From Planctomycetota bacterium (GTDB lineage Bacteria > Planctomycetota > Planctomycetia > Gemmatales > Gemmataceae): 35,478 nt of DNA. The stretch is from the NCBI GenBank assembly GCA_003671255.1, contig QWPF01000018.1, forward strand, positions 1 to 35,478, in the 5' to 3' direction. Positions 18,243 through 26,895 of this stretch are shown one piece after another; position 1 is the first letter of the stretch, and every line of letters begins with the position of its first letter. The notes beneath the pieces were generated by a model, which worked only from the letters and a program-made list of their open reading frames with translations, was not told the origin of the DNA and did not search any database. The position numbers and the translations under genes were made by a program.

Positions 18243-18326
18243 GCTTGTAGAATAGTTGCATAGATATGCTTTAGTAGTCTCGTATTCCTAAGCTTGTTAT
18301 TTGTTGCTTTTCACGATGATTGGATT

Positions 18327-19666
18327 ATGCAAATGCCTGCTTCTTCTTTAAAAATTGGTATGATCGGTTTGGGTGTCGTTGGTACGGGAGTTGCCAAATT
18401 GCTGTTTGAGCAGCAAGAAAGGCTGGCAAAAAAAGCCGGCAGGCCCCTCGAACTTAAAAAAGTTGCTGTCCGCGATCCCTCAAAAGCACGAGACTTAAAT
18501 CTTCCCAATGCAATGATTACTTCCCACTGGGAAGATGTTGTTAATGATCCTTCTCTCGATGTCGTGGTTGAACTTGCGGGCGGAACTACCTGGACTAAGA
18601 AAGCCATTTTAGATTCCCTTGCCTCTGGCAAGCATATTGTAACTGCCAACAAAGCTTTGCTTGCAACCCATGGTAAGGAAGTTTTCGATTGACCCATGGT
18701 AAGGAAGTTTTCGATTGTGCCAGGAAATATAACCGCTGTGTGGCTTTTGAAGCAAGCGTGGCTGGGGGTATTCCGATCATCGGTGCTCTTACGCAGGGAC
18801 TTGCTGCAAATAAAATCATTGGGCTTCGCGGTATTCTCAATGGCACATGCAATTTCATCCTCACGAGCATGAGTGAAACAGGTGACTCTTATCAAAATGC
18901 TTTGGAAGAAGCCCAAAAACTCGGGTTCGCAGAAGCTGATCCTACCATGGATGTTGATGGTACCGACACTGCGCATAAACTCGCTATCCTTGTGCAAATT
19001 GCTTTTGCACAAACCATCCCACTAAGTGCCATTGATCGTGTTGGAATTTCAGGTTTGGATAGCACCGATATTCATTTCGCCCGCGAGTTAGGCTATGGCA
19101 TAAAATTACTAGCCGAAGCTTGGATCAATGATGGGAAACTCGCAGTTCATGTTTCCCCTGTTTTACTAAGAAGGCATTCCCCACTTGCACAGGTTCGTGG
19201 TGCCTATAATGCAATTCAGGTGATTGGCGATGCTGTTGGGGATACCCTTCATTATGGCCTAGGCGCAGGAAGGATGCCCACGGCTTCCAGTGTGGTTGCA
19301 GATATTATTGATATCGCGGTTGGCAGGGCGCAAAACACTTTTACTTCCATGAATTTGTGGTCTGATTCCAGCGCTATCACACCTTTGCTCTTAAGTGATG
19401 ATGTTAATAGTAGGTATTATCTTAGGTTGCTGGTGGAAGATAAACCGGGTGTACTTGCAGATGTTACACGCCTGCTTGCTAATCATCAAATAAGTATCGC
19501 TTCTATTATTCAACACGAAGCGCAGGGCGAAAACGCAAGCGGTAAAGTGCAATTAGTTATAATGACCCACTTATCCAAGTGCGGGAAATTTAAAGCGGCA
19601 GCCAAGGAATTGGATCGCCTTGATTGTGTTTCAGGAAGTGCTGTTCATTATCCTGTCGAAGATTAA
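18327..19666 (+). CDS. hom: Homoserine dehydrogenase with ACT domain; frame broken by a 26-bp duplication
   Basis: Hom reduces aspartate semialdehyde to homoserine for threonine and methionine synthesis. The N-terminal NAD(P) site is GLGVVG (14-19), followed by VVVELAGG and TANKALLATHGKE, then the catalytic domain (FEASVAGGIPIIGAL, GILNGTCNFILT, GFAEADPTMDVDGTDTAHKLAIL) and a C-terminal ACT domain (YYLRLLVEDKPGVLADVTRLL), which in this family gives threonine feedback. A 26-base exact duplication (18666-18691 and 18692-18717) causes a TGA at 18690-18692. Removing one copy gives 437 residues, the normal length. The start at 18327 avoids an 11-residue extension from 18294, which looks unrelated to the family; neither has a good ribosome binding site. 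The next gene starts 18 bases later, forming a threonine-pathway pair. A true mutation here would leave the pathway without this enzyme unless a second copy exists. Confidence 0.9.
18666..18717 (+). repeat. Tandem direct duplication, 26-bp unit, exact (in hom)
   Basis: Copies 18666-18691 and 18692-18717 are identical and adjacent. The unit shifts the frame and creates a stop in the conserved segment after TANKALLATHGKEVFD. Removing one copy restores homoserine dehydrogenase exactly. Confidence 0.95.
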
Positions 19667-19684
19667 CCCCCATAGGTGATTAAA

Positions 19685-20911
19685 ATGAAGTATGTAATTG
19701 TCATTCCAGATGGATGCGCTGATGACCCACAAGTATCCTTGGGCGGAAAAACCCCGCTTCAAGCAGCCAATAGGCCTGCGATGAATGCTGCTGCGAAAAT
19801 GGGGATGGTTGGTTTATCCAACAATGTTCCCGCATCGCTTACCCCTGCAAGCGATGTCGCGACGCTTAGCTTATTTGGTTACGACCCATTGGTAGTTTAT
19901 ACAGGCAGAGCCCCTCTTGAAACCGTGGCGATGGGCATCAAGCTAAACCCAGGCGATTGGGCGATTCGGTGCAATCTTGTTAATGTTGTTGATGGCGTGA
20001 TGAAAGATTTTACCGCAGGCCACATCGCAAATGAAGATGGTAAAGAACTCATAAACACGCTGCAGGAAAAGTTGGGTGGAGAAGTTAAATCGCCTTCTGG
20101 GAAGGTGCTAGGTGTACTTGAATTTCATGCTGGAGTAAGCTATCGCAACATATTGGTTTATCGGTGCAAAGAACCCGCACCATTTACTAAAGAAACCAAA
20201 GGGCAACCGCCTCATGATATCCCAGATAAAGCCGTGGCACCCTATCTTCCTAGCGGACCTGGTTGTGAACTATTAAACGAAATCATGCTAAAAAGTCAGG
20301 CATTGTTTCTTGATCACAAGGTGAATAAGAAGCGGATTGCAGAAGGCCATAAGCCTGCCACCCAGTGTTGGCTTTGGGGTATGGGCGTTTCTCCGGTGTT
20401 AAAAAAGTTTGCGGATGTGCATCATGTGAATGGCGCAATCATTAGTGCGGTTGATCTCGTTCGGGGTGTGGGCATGTTGCTAGGCTGGAACCGTATCGAT
20501 GTTCCAACCGCAACGGGATATCTTGATACCGATTATGCTGCCAAAGGTCGTTACGCCATTGAAGCAATCAAAAATCACGATCTTGTTTGTGTCCATGTTG
20601 AAGCACCAGACGAAGCTTCGCATGAAGGTCGGGTAGATGCCAAAATTGAAGCTCTGGAACAAATCGATCGGCACATTGTTGCACCGTTGATGGCGGTATT
20701 GCCGGGCTACAAGGATTGGCGCATTTTAATTTCGCCCGACCACCGAACACCAGTTCAGACCCGTGCGCACTCGCATGGTGCGGTTCCGTTTGTGATCGCT
20801 GGCACAGGAATTCTTGCAAACGGGCAGACATCCTATGATGAAGTTGCAGCCGCTGCTAGTTCGGTTCTTTTTGCCAAGGGGCATGATTTGATGGGTGTTT
20901 TTCTTAAATAA
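19685..20911 (+). CDS. apgM-like phosphoglycerate mutase / proposed alternative homoserine kinase
   Basis: The 408-residue protein belongs to the archaeal-type cofactor-independent phosphoglycerate mutase group of the alkaline phosphatase superfamily. Metal-site features are PDGCADD near the start, the nucleophile region TPASDVATLSLFGYDP (S56 likely), HVEAPDEASHEG, and SPDHRTPVQTRAHSHGAVPF. A subgroup (TIGR02535) has been proposed to act as a homoserine kinase because it sits beside threonine genes in species lacking ThrB. Its position 18 bases after hom on the same strand supports that reading here. ATG at 19685 is preceded by AGGTG (19674-19678), so it is preferred over an in-frame GTG at 19676. 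Glycolytic phosphoglycerate mutase activity remains the alternative. The transcript probably ends at the hairpin just downstream. Confidence 0.85.
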   Translation: MKYVIVIPDGCADDPQVSLGGKTPLQAANRPAMNAAAKMGMVGLSNNVPASLTPASDVATLSLFGYDPLVVYTGRAPLETVAMGIKLNPGDWAIRCNLVNVVDGVMKDFTAGHIANEDGKELINTLQEKLGGEVKSPSGKVLGVLEFHAGVSYRNILVYRCKEPAPFTKETKGQPPHDIPDKAVAPYLPSGPGCELLNEIMLKSQALFLDHKVNKKRIAEGHKPATQCWLWGMGVSPVLKKFADVHHVNGAIISAVDLVRGVGMLLGWNRIDVPTATGYLDTDYAAKGRYAIEAIKNHDLVCVHVEAPDEASHEGRVDAKIEALEQIDRHIVAPLMAVLPGYKDWRILISPDHRTPVQTRAHSHGAVPFVIAGTGILANGQTSYDEVAAAASSVLFAKGHDLMGVFLK

Positions 20912-20913
20912 AC

Positions 20914-20950
20914 AAACACCTGCATTCAAAGAAAATGAATGCAGGTGTTT
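20914..20950. terminator. Strong bidirectional terminator-like hairpin
   Basis: A perfect 15-bp stem (20914-20928 with 20936-20950) closes a 7-base AAGAAAA loop between two convergent genes. The plus-strand side is followed by CTTGTTAAAA and the minus-strand side by GTTTATTT, so both have only modest T-rich tails. Its place between the apgM-like stop (20909-20911) and the prenyltransferase-fold stop (20962) makes it the shared terminator of both operons. Confidence 0.8.
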
Positions 20951-20961
20951 CTTGTTAAAAC

Positions 20962-22005
20962 TTAGCGTTGGAAAATCGGTATGTATTGTGCAGGCACCGA
21001 GAGTGCAATCACAGCAATACTGGTTTGGTAAATAGGGCCGACTTTGTGAGAGTCGAGGTTGTTACCAGACCATGAACCATCTGGCCCTTGTTCTGGCAAA
21101 ACAAGTTCTTTTAGTTTTGCATACCAAGAGTTCCAAGCAGTCCCGCCCACTTGATGCATGGCGTGGCTGGCATAGTAATGACCATACCAAAAGTGAGATT
21201 TACTCTTGAAGTGTTTTTCAAGATATTCGACAGCTAGGGGAATGTCTTTAGAGTCGTATTTACCCGCAAGTTGTAAAACACAAAGCCCTGCAGCTGTTCG
21301 TGCGAATTCTGGCCCGCCAGCCCTTGGCTGATAACTATAGCCTCCGGTTTTTGCATCTCTGCAGCTCTCGATATACTCGATTGCTTTTTTAAGTGTTTGA
21401 TCAGGAACATGAAGGCCAGCGTTTTTTGCTGCCCTTAGTGCCATAACTTGCATAACCGTGACGGAGATATCAGCATCAGCAGGAGTCGGGTTATAACGCC
21501 ATCCACCTTGAGGATTTTGGCTCCGGATGATCAAGTCCACAGCGCGTTTAAGCACGGGCCTAATCGAATCATCCGAGGTCGTTCCCCAAAGTTGGGATAA
21601 TGTAAGCGTTGCAATCCCATGTGAATACATGCTTTGGCCACCCCCTCGAGCGCCAATAAGCAAGCCATCGGGTTCGCGAGCAGAGGCAATTAAAAACTGT
21701 GCACCTTTATTTACTTCAGGTCCATACATACCCTGCCCGGGTAAGTGACCCTGGCTCATATAAGCCAACAATGCAAAGGATGTTATTGCCGTGCTGTGTT
21801 GGTAACCCCCATCAGACCAAGAGCCATCAGGGTTTTGTTTGGTTGCCATGAATGCCAGGGCTTTGGCGATTGCTTTTTTTGTAGGTTCATCCAGTTTTGC
21901 ATGAACTACAGCAGGAGCTTTTTCCTGCGCAATAACAGTACCTGCAATCCCAAGGATTGAAGCTGTTAAGCAAGAATTAAACTTTCGCCTGTTGAATTGG
22001 TTCAT
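20962..22005 (-). CDS. Exported prenyltransferase/squalene-cyclase-fold (alpha/alpha toroid) protein
   Basis: The protein is 347 residues from the ATG at 22005. The N-terminus FNRRKFNSCLTASILGIAGTV has a twin-arginine motif and hydrophobic stretch ending at VIAQE, so Tat export is likely. The mature part has repeats of the prenyltransferase/squalene-oxidase type, such as ATKQNPDGSW, IRSQNPQGGW, RDAKTGGY and GPDGSW, alternating with helices, which predicts an alpha/alpha barrel. The DxDD catalytic motif of squalene-hopene cyclases was not seen (DADI occurs), so enzymatic cyclisation is unlikely. It is the last gene of the seven-gene train, 10 bases after the coiled-coil gene stop. A longer start at 22071 would overlap that gene and lose the signal position. 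A glycan- or protein-binding envelope role is possible but not shown. Confidence 0.82.
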   Translation of the reverse strand: MNQFNRRKFNSCLTASILGIAGTVIAQEKAPAVVHAKLDEPTKKAIAKALAFMATKQNPDGSWSDGGYQHSTAITSFALLAYMSQGHLPGQGMYGPEVNKGAQFLIASAREPDGLLIGARGGGQSMYSHGIATLTLSQLWGTTSDDSIRPVLKRAVDLIIRSQNPQGGWRYNPTPADADISVTVMQVMALRAAKNAGLHVPDQTLKKAIEYIESCRDAKTGGYSYQPRAGGPEFARTAAGLCVLQLAGKYDSKDIPLAVEYLEKHFKSKSHFWYGHYYASHAMHQVGGTAWNSWYAKLKELVLPEQGPDGSWSGNNLDSHKVGPIYQTSIAVIALSVPAQYIPIFQR

Positions 22006-22015
22006 GATTGTCAAC

Positions 22016-24946
22016 TTATCTGGAAGAAGGCTGAGGTGCCTTGCTCGTTTTTTGCTTGTCTGCCAAGTCACGGTAGTATTTCTGAATCATGGCTGAATAT
22101 TCAGGTGGGAGATTGGCACCTAACGATTGCAATAGAGCTTCGCGTTCTTTTTCAGGAAGCTTAAGAAACCCACCATTGGCCTGAAGTTCAAGCAACTTTG
22201 CAAGTGCTGCTTCTTCCGTGCCATCGGGTTTGCGCTCGCCATCACCTTTGGTTTCGGCTTGTTTGGAACTAGGCATGGGCGAATCCTTAGGTTCAGCTTT
22301 AGCATCTTTTGGCTCAGCTTTTTGGTCAGATTTGCCATCTGCTTTTGCTAATGCTGTTTCACCAGGAACCCCCATCGGTACATCTAATGCCTTGGCCAAC
22401 TCATTAAGCATTTCTAAAGCTTTTTCCAAACTCTTGGTAGCTTCAGCCTGCTTTGCAGCAGCTTCTTGAATATTTCCCTTTGCAGCAGCTTCAGCGCCCT
22501 TTTCAAGTAATGCTTCTGCAGCTTTCAAATCACCCTTTAAATTGTCTGGAACCAAAGCTTCGGCTTGCATTGCTGCGTCTTTTGCCATATTCGCAGCATC
22601 CTGAGCTTTCGCAAGTTCCTGCGTTGCTTCTAATAAAGCTTTCTGCTCATTTGCCATTTCCTTGGCACCCTTTTCTGGAGAATCATTAAGGCCTTCTAAC
22701 GCAGCTTTCTGCGCTTCGATGGCTTTATTAATGTCGCCCTTAGCTAAAGCCTTCGCTGCATCCGCAGCAGCTTCTGCCGCTTCAGGGTTCTTATCTTTGG
22801 CATTATCAAGTTGCTTTGCGAGGTCGCCTTGCTTCTTTGCAAGATCCATTTCAGCTTTACCTTCGCCAAGTTTCTCTTTGGCATTTGCGGTGGCTTTTTC
22901 AGCTTCTTTATTTTTGTCGAGGGCTTGTGCCACCCTGCGTGCAGCCTCACCCACATCGGCTTGCTTCATCTCTTCTTTTGCTTGAGCAACAGCTTTATCC
23001 TGTTTATCAGCCTTCACCATTTCTGCAGCATCTTTTGCAGCCATATCCAGTTTTTCTGCAGCATCCGCAGCAGCTTCTGCAGCTTTTGCAAGATCATTGT
23101 TTTGCAGAGCTTTTTCAGAATCTTTCTGGTCTTTTACAGCTTCATCCGTTGCTTCTTTAGCATCGCCCGTTGCGTTTTTAGCTGCTTTTTCTGTTTCTGC
23201 CATCGCTTTTTGTACATCTTTAGCTAGATTTTTCGCAACATCTTTTGATTTCAGTGCATCCATTGCACCTTCTTGTTTTGCCTTATCTAACTTTTGTGCG
23301 ACTTCTTTTTGCATTTCAGCAGCTTTGGCTAATTCATCAGCCGCTTTTTCCCGTTTGGCAACATCATCAGCCTTGGCTTTTTCCTTGGCAACTTCTGTTT
23401 TCGCAGCCTCTTTTGCTTTGGTTAATTCTTCTAAAGCTTCTTTCATTTTAGGGGCAGCCTTTTCCAACCCTGCTTTAGGGTCTGGATTATTGACCGCAAC
23501 TTCCGCTGCTTTATCTTGAGCATCTGCAGCTTTTTCCAAAGCCTTCTTTACTTCTTCAGGAATGCTGGGTGTTTCTTTGACCGTATCCATTGCTTTTTCA
23601 GATAAGTCTTTTTCTTGCTTTGCAATGTTTTCAGCAGCTTTTGCATCAGGCTTTGCTTCCGGTTTTGTCATGTTTTTTGCAGTTTCATTAACCTGCTTTT
23701 GTTTCTCTTCCAACTTCTCGATCTTATTTACCAAGTCTTGTGCCTTGGCTACAGGGTCTTTAGCTTTGTCCATGATCTTTGCAACTTCTGCATCGATCTT
23801 TTCTTTTGCAGCTTCTAATGCTTTCAGTGCTTTATCCTGGGCAACCTCAGCTTTTTTATCTTCTGCTGCTGCAAGAGTCTTGGCAGCCTCTTCAAGTGCT
23901 GCTTCAGCCTTTGCTAAATCTGGTTTTGCACTTTGTATCGCTGGTTCAGTAGTCTTTAAAATATCCTTGGTTACATTAGCCATGTCCGCTTCTTTTTTTG
24001 CCACTTCCATTTTGGCTTCGGGTGTCTTGGGGGCATCTTCGTCTTTCATCTTTTCGTTGATTTCTTTTTGATCGCGAACCATTTTGCCTACTTTATCTTG
24101 CAGCTCTTTTAATGTTTGAAGAGTGTTTTTTGGTGCTCTCCAAGCGTCTGCTATTTTCTTCATCGCAAAATGGTTTTGTTCGGTGTAGTTGGAAGCAGGT
24201 TTGAAATTGCGAATTGATTCCTGATTGTCACCATATTTGGTTAAATGATCTGTAACCAATGAAAGCGTGCCACGAATGTTTTCAGTTTTGGCAATTCTCA
24301 AACCTTCTTTTAATCTATCTTTGCGCTGGTCATCTAATTTTGATTCAAGATCTGCTGCTTGTGAAAGAATTACTGATACATCAACATTAAGGTCGCGTTG
24401 GCGATCTATTAGTTTCGTTACAATCGTTGGGAACATTGATTTGGTTTTGCTGTTTTTGTCTTCGAGCATGCCGTAAAAAATCATAAGTGTTGCATTGATC
24501 GAGAATTCTTCTTTCGAAGCTTTGGCCATTCTTTCAGCTGCAATTTCGAGTGAGCGAATTGCCTGCTGCTTCATTGCTAATTCGCGAAGCTTTTCCAGAA
24601 TCTTCTGATGGCGAACATAGGCAAGTTTGGTTTCATCATCTGAAGTGATTGTTGATTTTGCCTTAGCAGATGTTTCAAGATGCTTAATAACTGCAACCAT
24701 ATCCTGCTGGCGCAGTGATTTAAGAACGGTGGTGGCTTCGGTAACTAATTTAGATTCTTCCGTATCGTTAAGGTTGTAATAAGACAAAATGCTTAATAAA
24801 GTTTCAAGGCGTTTGGTTGCTTTTTCTGTTTGTAAGGCAGTTGATTCTTGCCTTTCAATTTTCACTTTTGTAGTGGTTTGGCCTTGGGCCAAAACTGGAA
24901 GTGAAATCAGGAAACAAAGCAAAGATAAGCGGATTGTCTTAAACAT
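22016..24946 (-). CDS. Exported Ala/Lys/Glu-rich coiled-coil protein
   Basis: The 976-residue protein begins with a signal peptide (MFKTIRLSLLCFLISLPVLA, cleavage near AQG-Q). Residues of about 25-290 are a less repetitive helical region. From about 290 to 860 the sequence is almost entirely Ala, Lys, Glu, Asp and Gln in repeats such as KAAEAAADAAEKLD and LAKAQDAANMAKDAA, predicting very long helices or coiled coils. The last 60 residues return to normal composition (LPEKEREALLQSLGANLPPE). ATG at 24946 is preferred to a GTG at 24958 because GGTGAG lies just upstream of it. It follows the DUF4175-like gene by about 93 bases on the same strand. Function is not known; a structural or tethering role in the periplasm-like space is an inference from composition. 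Long open frames on the other strand here are composition artefacts. Confidence 0.8.
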   Translation of the reverse strand: MFKTIRLSLLCFLISLPVLAQGQTTTKVKIERQESTALQTEKATKRLETLLSILSYYNLNDTEESKLVTEATTVLKSLRQQDMVAVIKHLETSAKAKSTITSDDETKLAYVRHQKILEKLRELAMKQQAIRSLEIAAERMAKASKEEFSINATLMIFYGMLEDKNSKTKSMFPTIVTKLIDRQRDLNVDVSVILSQAADLESKLDDQRKDRLKEGLRIAKTENIRGTLSLVTDHLTKYGDNQESIRNFKPASNYTEQNHFAMKKIADAWRAPKNTLQTLKELQDKVGKMVRDQKEINEKMKDEDAPKTPEAKMEVAKKEADMANVTKDILKTTEPAIQSAKPDLAKAEAALEEAAKTLAAAEDKKAEVAQDKALKALEAAKEKIDAEVAKIMDKAKDPVAKAQDLVNKIEKLEEKQKQVNETAKNMTKPEAKPDAKAAENIAKQEKDLSEKAMDTVKETPSIPEEVKKALEKAADAQDKAAEVAVNNPDPKAGLEKAAPKMKEALEELTKAKEAAKTEVAKEKAKADDVAKREKAADELAKAAEMQKEVAQKLDKAKQEGAMDALKSKDVAKNLAKDVQKAMAETEKAAKNATGDAKEATDEAVKDQKDSEKALQNNDLAKAAEAAADAAEKLDMAAKDAAEMVKADKQDKAVAQAKEEMKQADVGEAARRVAQALDKNKEAEKATANAKEKLGEGKAEMDLAKKQGDLAKQLDNAKDKNPEAAEAAADAAKALAKGDINKAIEAQKAALEGLNDSPEKGAKEMANEQKALLEATQELAKAQDAANMAKDAAMQAEALVPDNLKGDLKAAEALLEKGAEAAAKGNIQEAAAKQAEATKSLEKALEMLNELAKALDVPMGVPGETALAKADGKSDQKAEPKDAKAEPKDSPMPSSKQAETKGDGERKPDGTEEAALAKLLELQANGGFLKLPEKEREALLQSLGANLPPEYSAMIQKYYRDLADKQKTSKAPQPSSR

Positions 24947-25039
24947 GGTTTTACTCACCTTTAGGTAGGAATATCTTTCGTAATGCTAACCTATAACTAT
25001 TCACATTGCCAATGCTAATTTACTTTAAAACCTCATAAA

Positions 25040-26893
25040 TCAAGGTTTGGGAGGTAAATTAGGTAAAAACCCTTCGAAAACTGTCGCTTGTTTGTTTTTA
25101 AGTTGCATTAATTTCTCTGTTTCCTTCTCTTTTCGTCTCCACCACGCTAGTAATTCATCCACACCAGCGACTTCCTTGACGAATATTTCTGACTGCCCGG
25201 TTTTAGGATCTGCAGGGTTCATGTCGGTGACTTCAACGAAATACTCTATTTTGTCGCCTACTCGAATGTTCTTTAAAGGCCCTATTTGGAAATCAAATCT
25301 GCCTCCCGCAAGTCTTCGATCAGGTGTTTTCCATGGGTCTTCCGAGGGCAAAGGATAAAAATCGATGACAGCTTTTGCAGAGCTATTTTCAAATGATCCT
25401 GCTTCGATGAGGAATTTTCCTAGTTTTTCTGATCCAGCTTTAAACTCTTGAAGGGGTAGAGTGCTCCAATCACCTTTTTCATTGATCCGATAGCGGAACT
25501 TTGCAATCGATAAACCTGAATAACTTTCAGCTTTGTATGCAACCCTGAATTGTTTTCCAATCAATACGGGAAGCCCATCGATTTCAGTGTCTTCATCTTT
25601 GCCAAAAACTCTAACAAGGCCTGGAATTTGTTCTGGTAATAGAGAGACCAACGGCTCTGGAGTTTGCAACACAGCGAGTTTTCGCTGCCAGTTGGGGTTG
25701 GATTCCAAGCCATCTTGGTTACTGATATTAACCTGATATCTTACATTTCCCAATTTAAGATTAAAACGAACAATTAAAGATTGCTTGTTTTCGCCTAGGG
25801 CGCAGGGCATTGTCTCGGGGGTAAGATTTGAATCATAATTTTTGACGACTAAAGTTGCTTCTTTGAGTGGTTGCGAACTTTTGAATTCAACTTGAACCGT
25901 GCTGCCTTCAATGCCATCGATGTCACCCTTGGGGAAGGTTTTTTCATAGGGAGAACCATCAGGGCGTTTCCCAAACCATTCGGGCATAAGTATTTTCGCA
26001 GAGATCATTTCCAAAGTAGGGCGATTTTTTCGGATAACGGGCAATGGCCCTGCTCTGCCGTCCCCAATGCGTACGGTTACAAAGCCATCTTCGATTGAAG
26101 AGGCCAGAGTTGCTTTCCACTGCCCCATTTCGTCAAGTTCTATGGGGATAACAAGTGTTTTTCCAGCTTGGTTTTTCCATCGCATTTTACCCATTAATGG
26201 GATGTAACCTTCTGTAAGGCGCAAATCGAAACCGATGCTGACTTCTTCGCCTTCTGCAAGCACAATTTTTTCGGGAAGGTTAATGATGGTGGTGTTTCTC
26301 GGGATGGGCGAGTTCAAAAGAAACTGGCGTTCTAACAATGCTTTTGCAGAATCATGGGCGAAAAGCAAGGCGAGCACAACAAACAAGAATACTGGTGCGA
26401 ATCGATAAGAGGATTCTTTCAGTTTTTTTAATTCAAGGGCATTATTGAAATTGAAGTTGGGGTAGCAAGCTACAACTTCGCCTGTTAGTTCAGCAAGAAG
26501 CTTTTCCGACTTTTTGTCAAATCGTGCTTCGGGTCTGGAAAGTTGAAGAACTGTAATAAGGCGGTGATCAAACTCGGGGAATGTTTGTTCGATTTTAAGT
26601 GCGGTTTCATCTTCTTTGAATCTTTTAATCGCAGGTAGTACAACATAACTTGCCAAGCTTACCATCAATAGTGATAACCAAGAAGCAGTCATAAGTAATC
26701 GGAAGGGCAGGGGAGTTTCTTCTTCGATATCCCAGACCCAATCTGCAAGGCAGGCAATAGCAAGCAAAGGCAGAGCGAAAAGGAGGGATTTCGAAATCCC
26801 ATAAATAATGTCGATGGATTTATTAAGCAGCCAGATTTTCTTAATCTGGTTGCGTATGGGACCCAGGGATTTGTAAATAAGTGCCTCTGCCAT
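25040..26893 (-). CDS. DUF4175-like membrane protein (BatA-cluster component)
   Basis: The 617-residue protein has membrane helices at about 33-54, 64-87 and 164-180, then a long, mainly beta-type extracytoplasmic region to about residue 570, and a short helical end (WWRRKEKETEKLMQLKNKQ). This layout matches the N-terminal part of DUF4175-type proteins that accompany MoxR/BatA clusters; in relatives I recall a coiled-coil C-terminal half, here apparently supplied by the separate downstream gene. ATG at 26893 follows the upstream gene's stop by two bases (TAATTATG), typical of tight operon coupling; a longer in-frame start at 26929 would overlap that gene. No enzymatic motif was found. The family link is from memory and moderate in strength. 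Confidence 0.68.
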   Translation of the reverse strand: MAEALIYKSLGPIRNQIKKIWLLNKSIDIIYGISKSLLFALPLLAIACLADWVWDIEEETPLPFRLLMTASWLSLLMVSLASYVVLPAIKRFKEDETALKIEQTFPEFDHRLITVLQLSRPEARFDKKSEKLLAELTGEVVACYPNFNFNNALELKKLKESSYRFAPVFLFVVLALLFAHDSAKALLERQFLLNSPIPRNTTIINLPEKIVLAEGEEVSIGFDLRLTEGYIPLMGKMRWKNQAGKTLVIPIELDEMGQWKATLASSIEDGFVTVRIGDGRAGPLPVIRKNRPTLEMISAKILMPEWFGKRPDGSPYEKTFPKGDIDGIEGSTVQVEFKSSQPLKEATLVVKNYDSNLTPETMPCALGENKQSLIVRFNLKLGNVRYQVNISNQDGLESNPNWQRKLAVLQTPEPLVSLLPEQIPGLVRVFGKDEDTEIDGLPVLIGKQFRVAYKAESYSGLSIAKFRYRINEKGDWSTLPLQEFKAGSEKLGKFLIEAGSFENSSAKAVIDFYPLPSEDPWKTPDRRLAGGRFDFQIGPLKNIRVGDKIEYFVEVTDMNPADPKTGQSEIFVKEVAGVDELLAWWRRKEKETEKLMQLKNKQATVFEGFLPNLPPKP

Positions 26894-26895
26894 AA

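Noticed and set aside
18241-18295. AAGCTTGT direct repeat between the ceramidase-like gene and hom
   Set aside because: Only eight bases, with no flanking similarity or known site; consistent with chance.
18666-18717. Programmed frameshift in homoserine dehydrogenase
   Set aside because: The break is explained fully by an exact 26-base duplication, there is no slippery heptamer, and the family is not known to use frameshifting.
22218-24071. Long open frames on the plus strand opposite the coiled-coil gene
   Set aside because: They come from the biased Ala/Lys codon composition of the minus-strand gene, have low-complexity Ser/Ala/Phe translations, and lack ribosome sites and family motifs.
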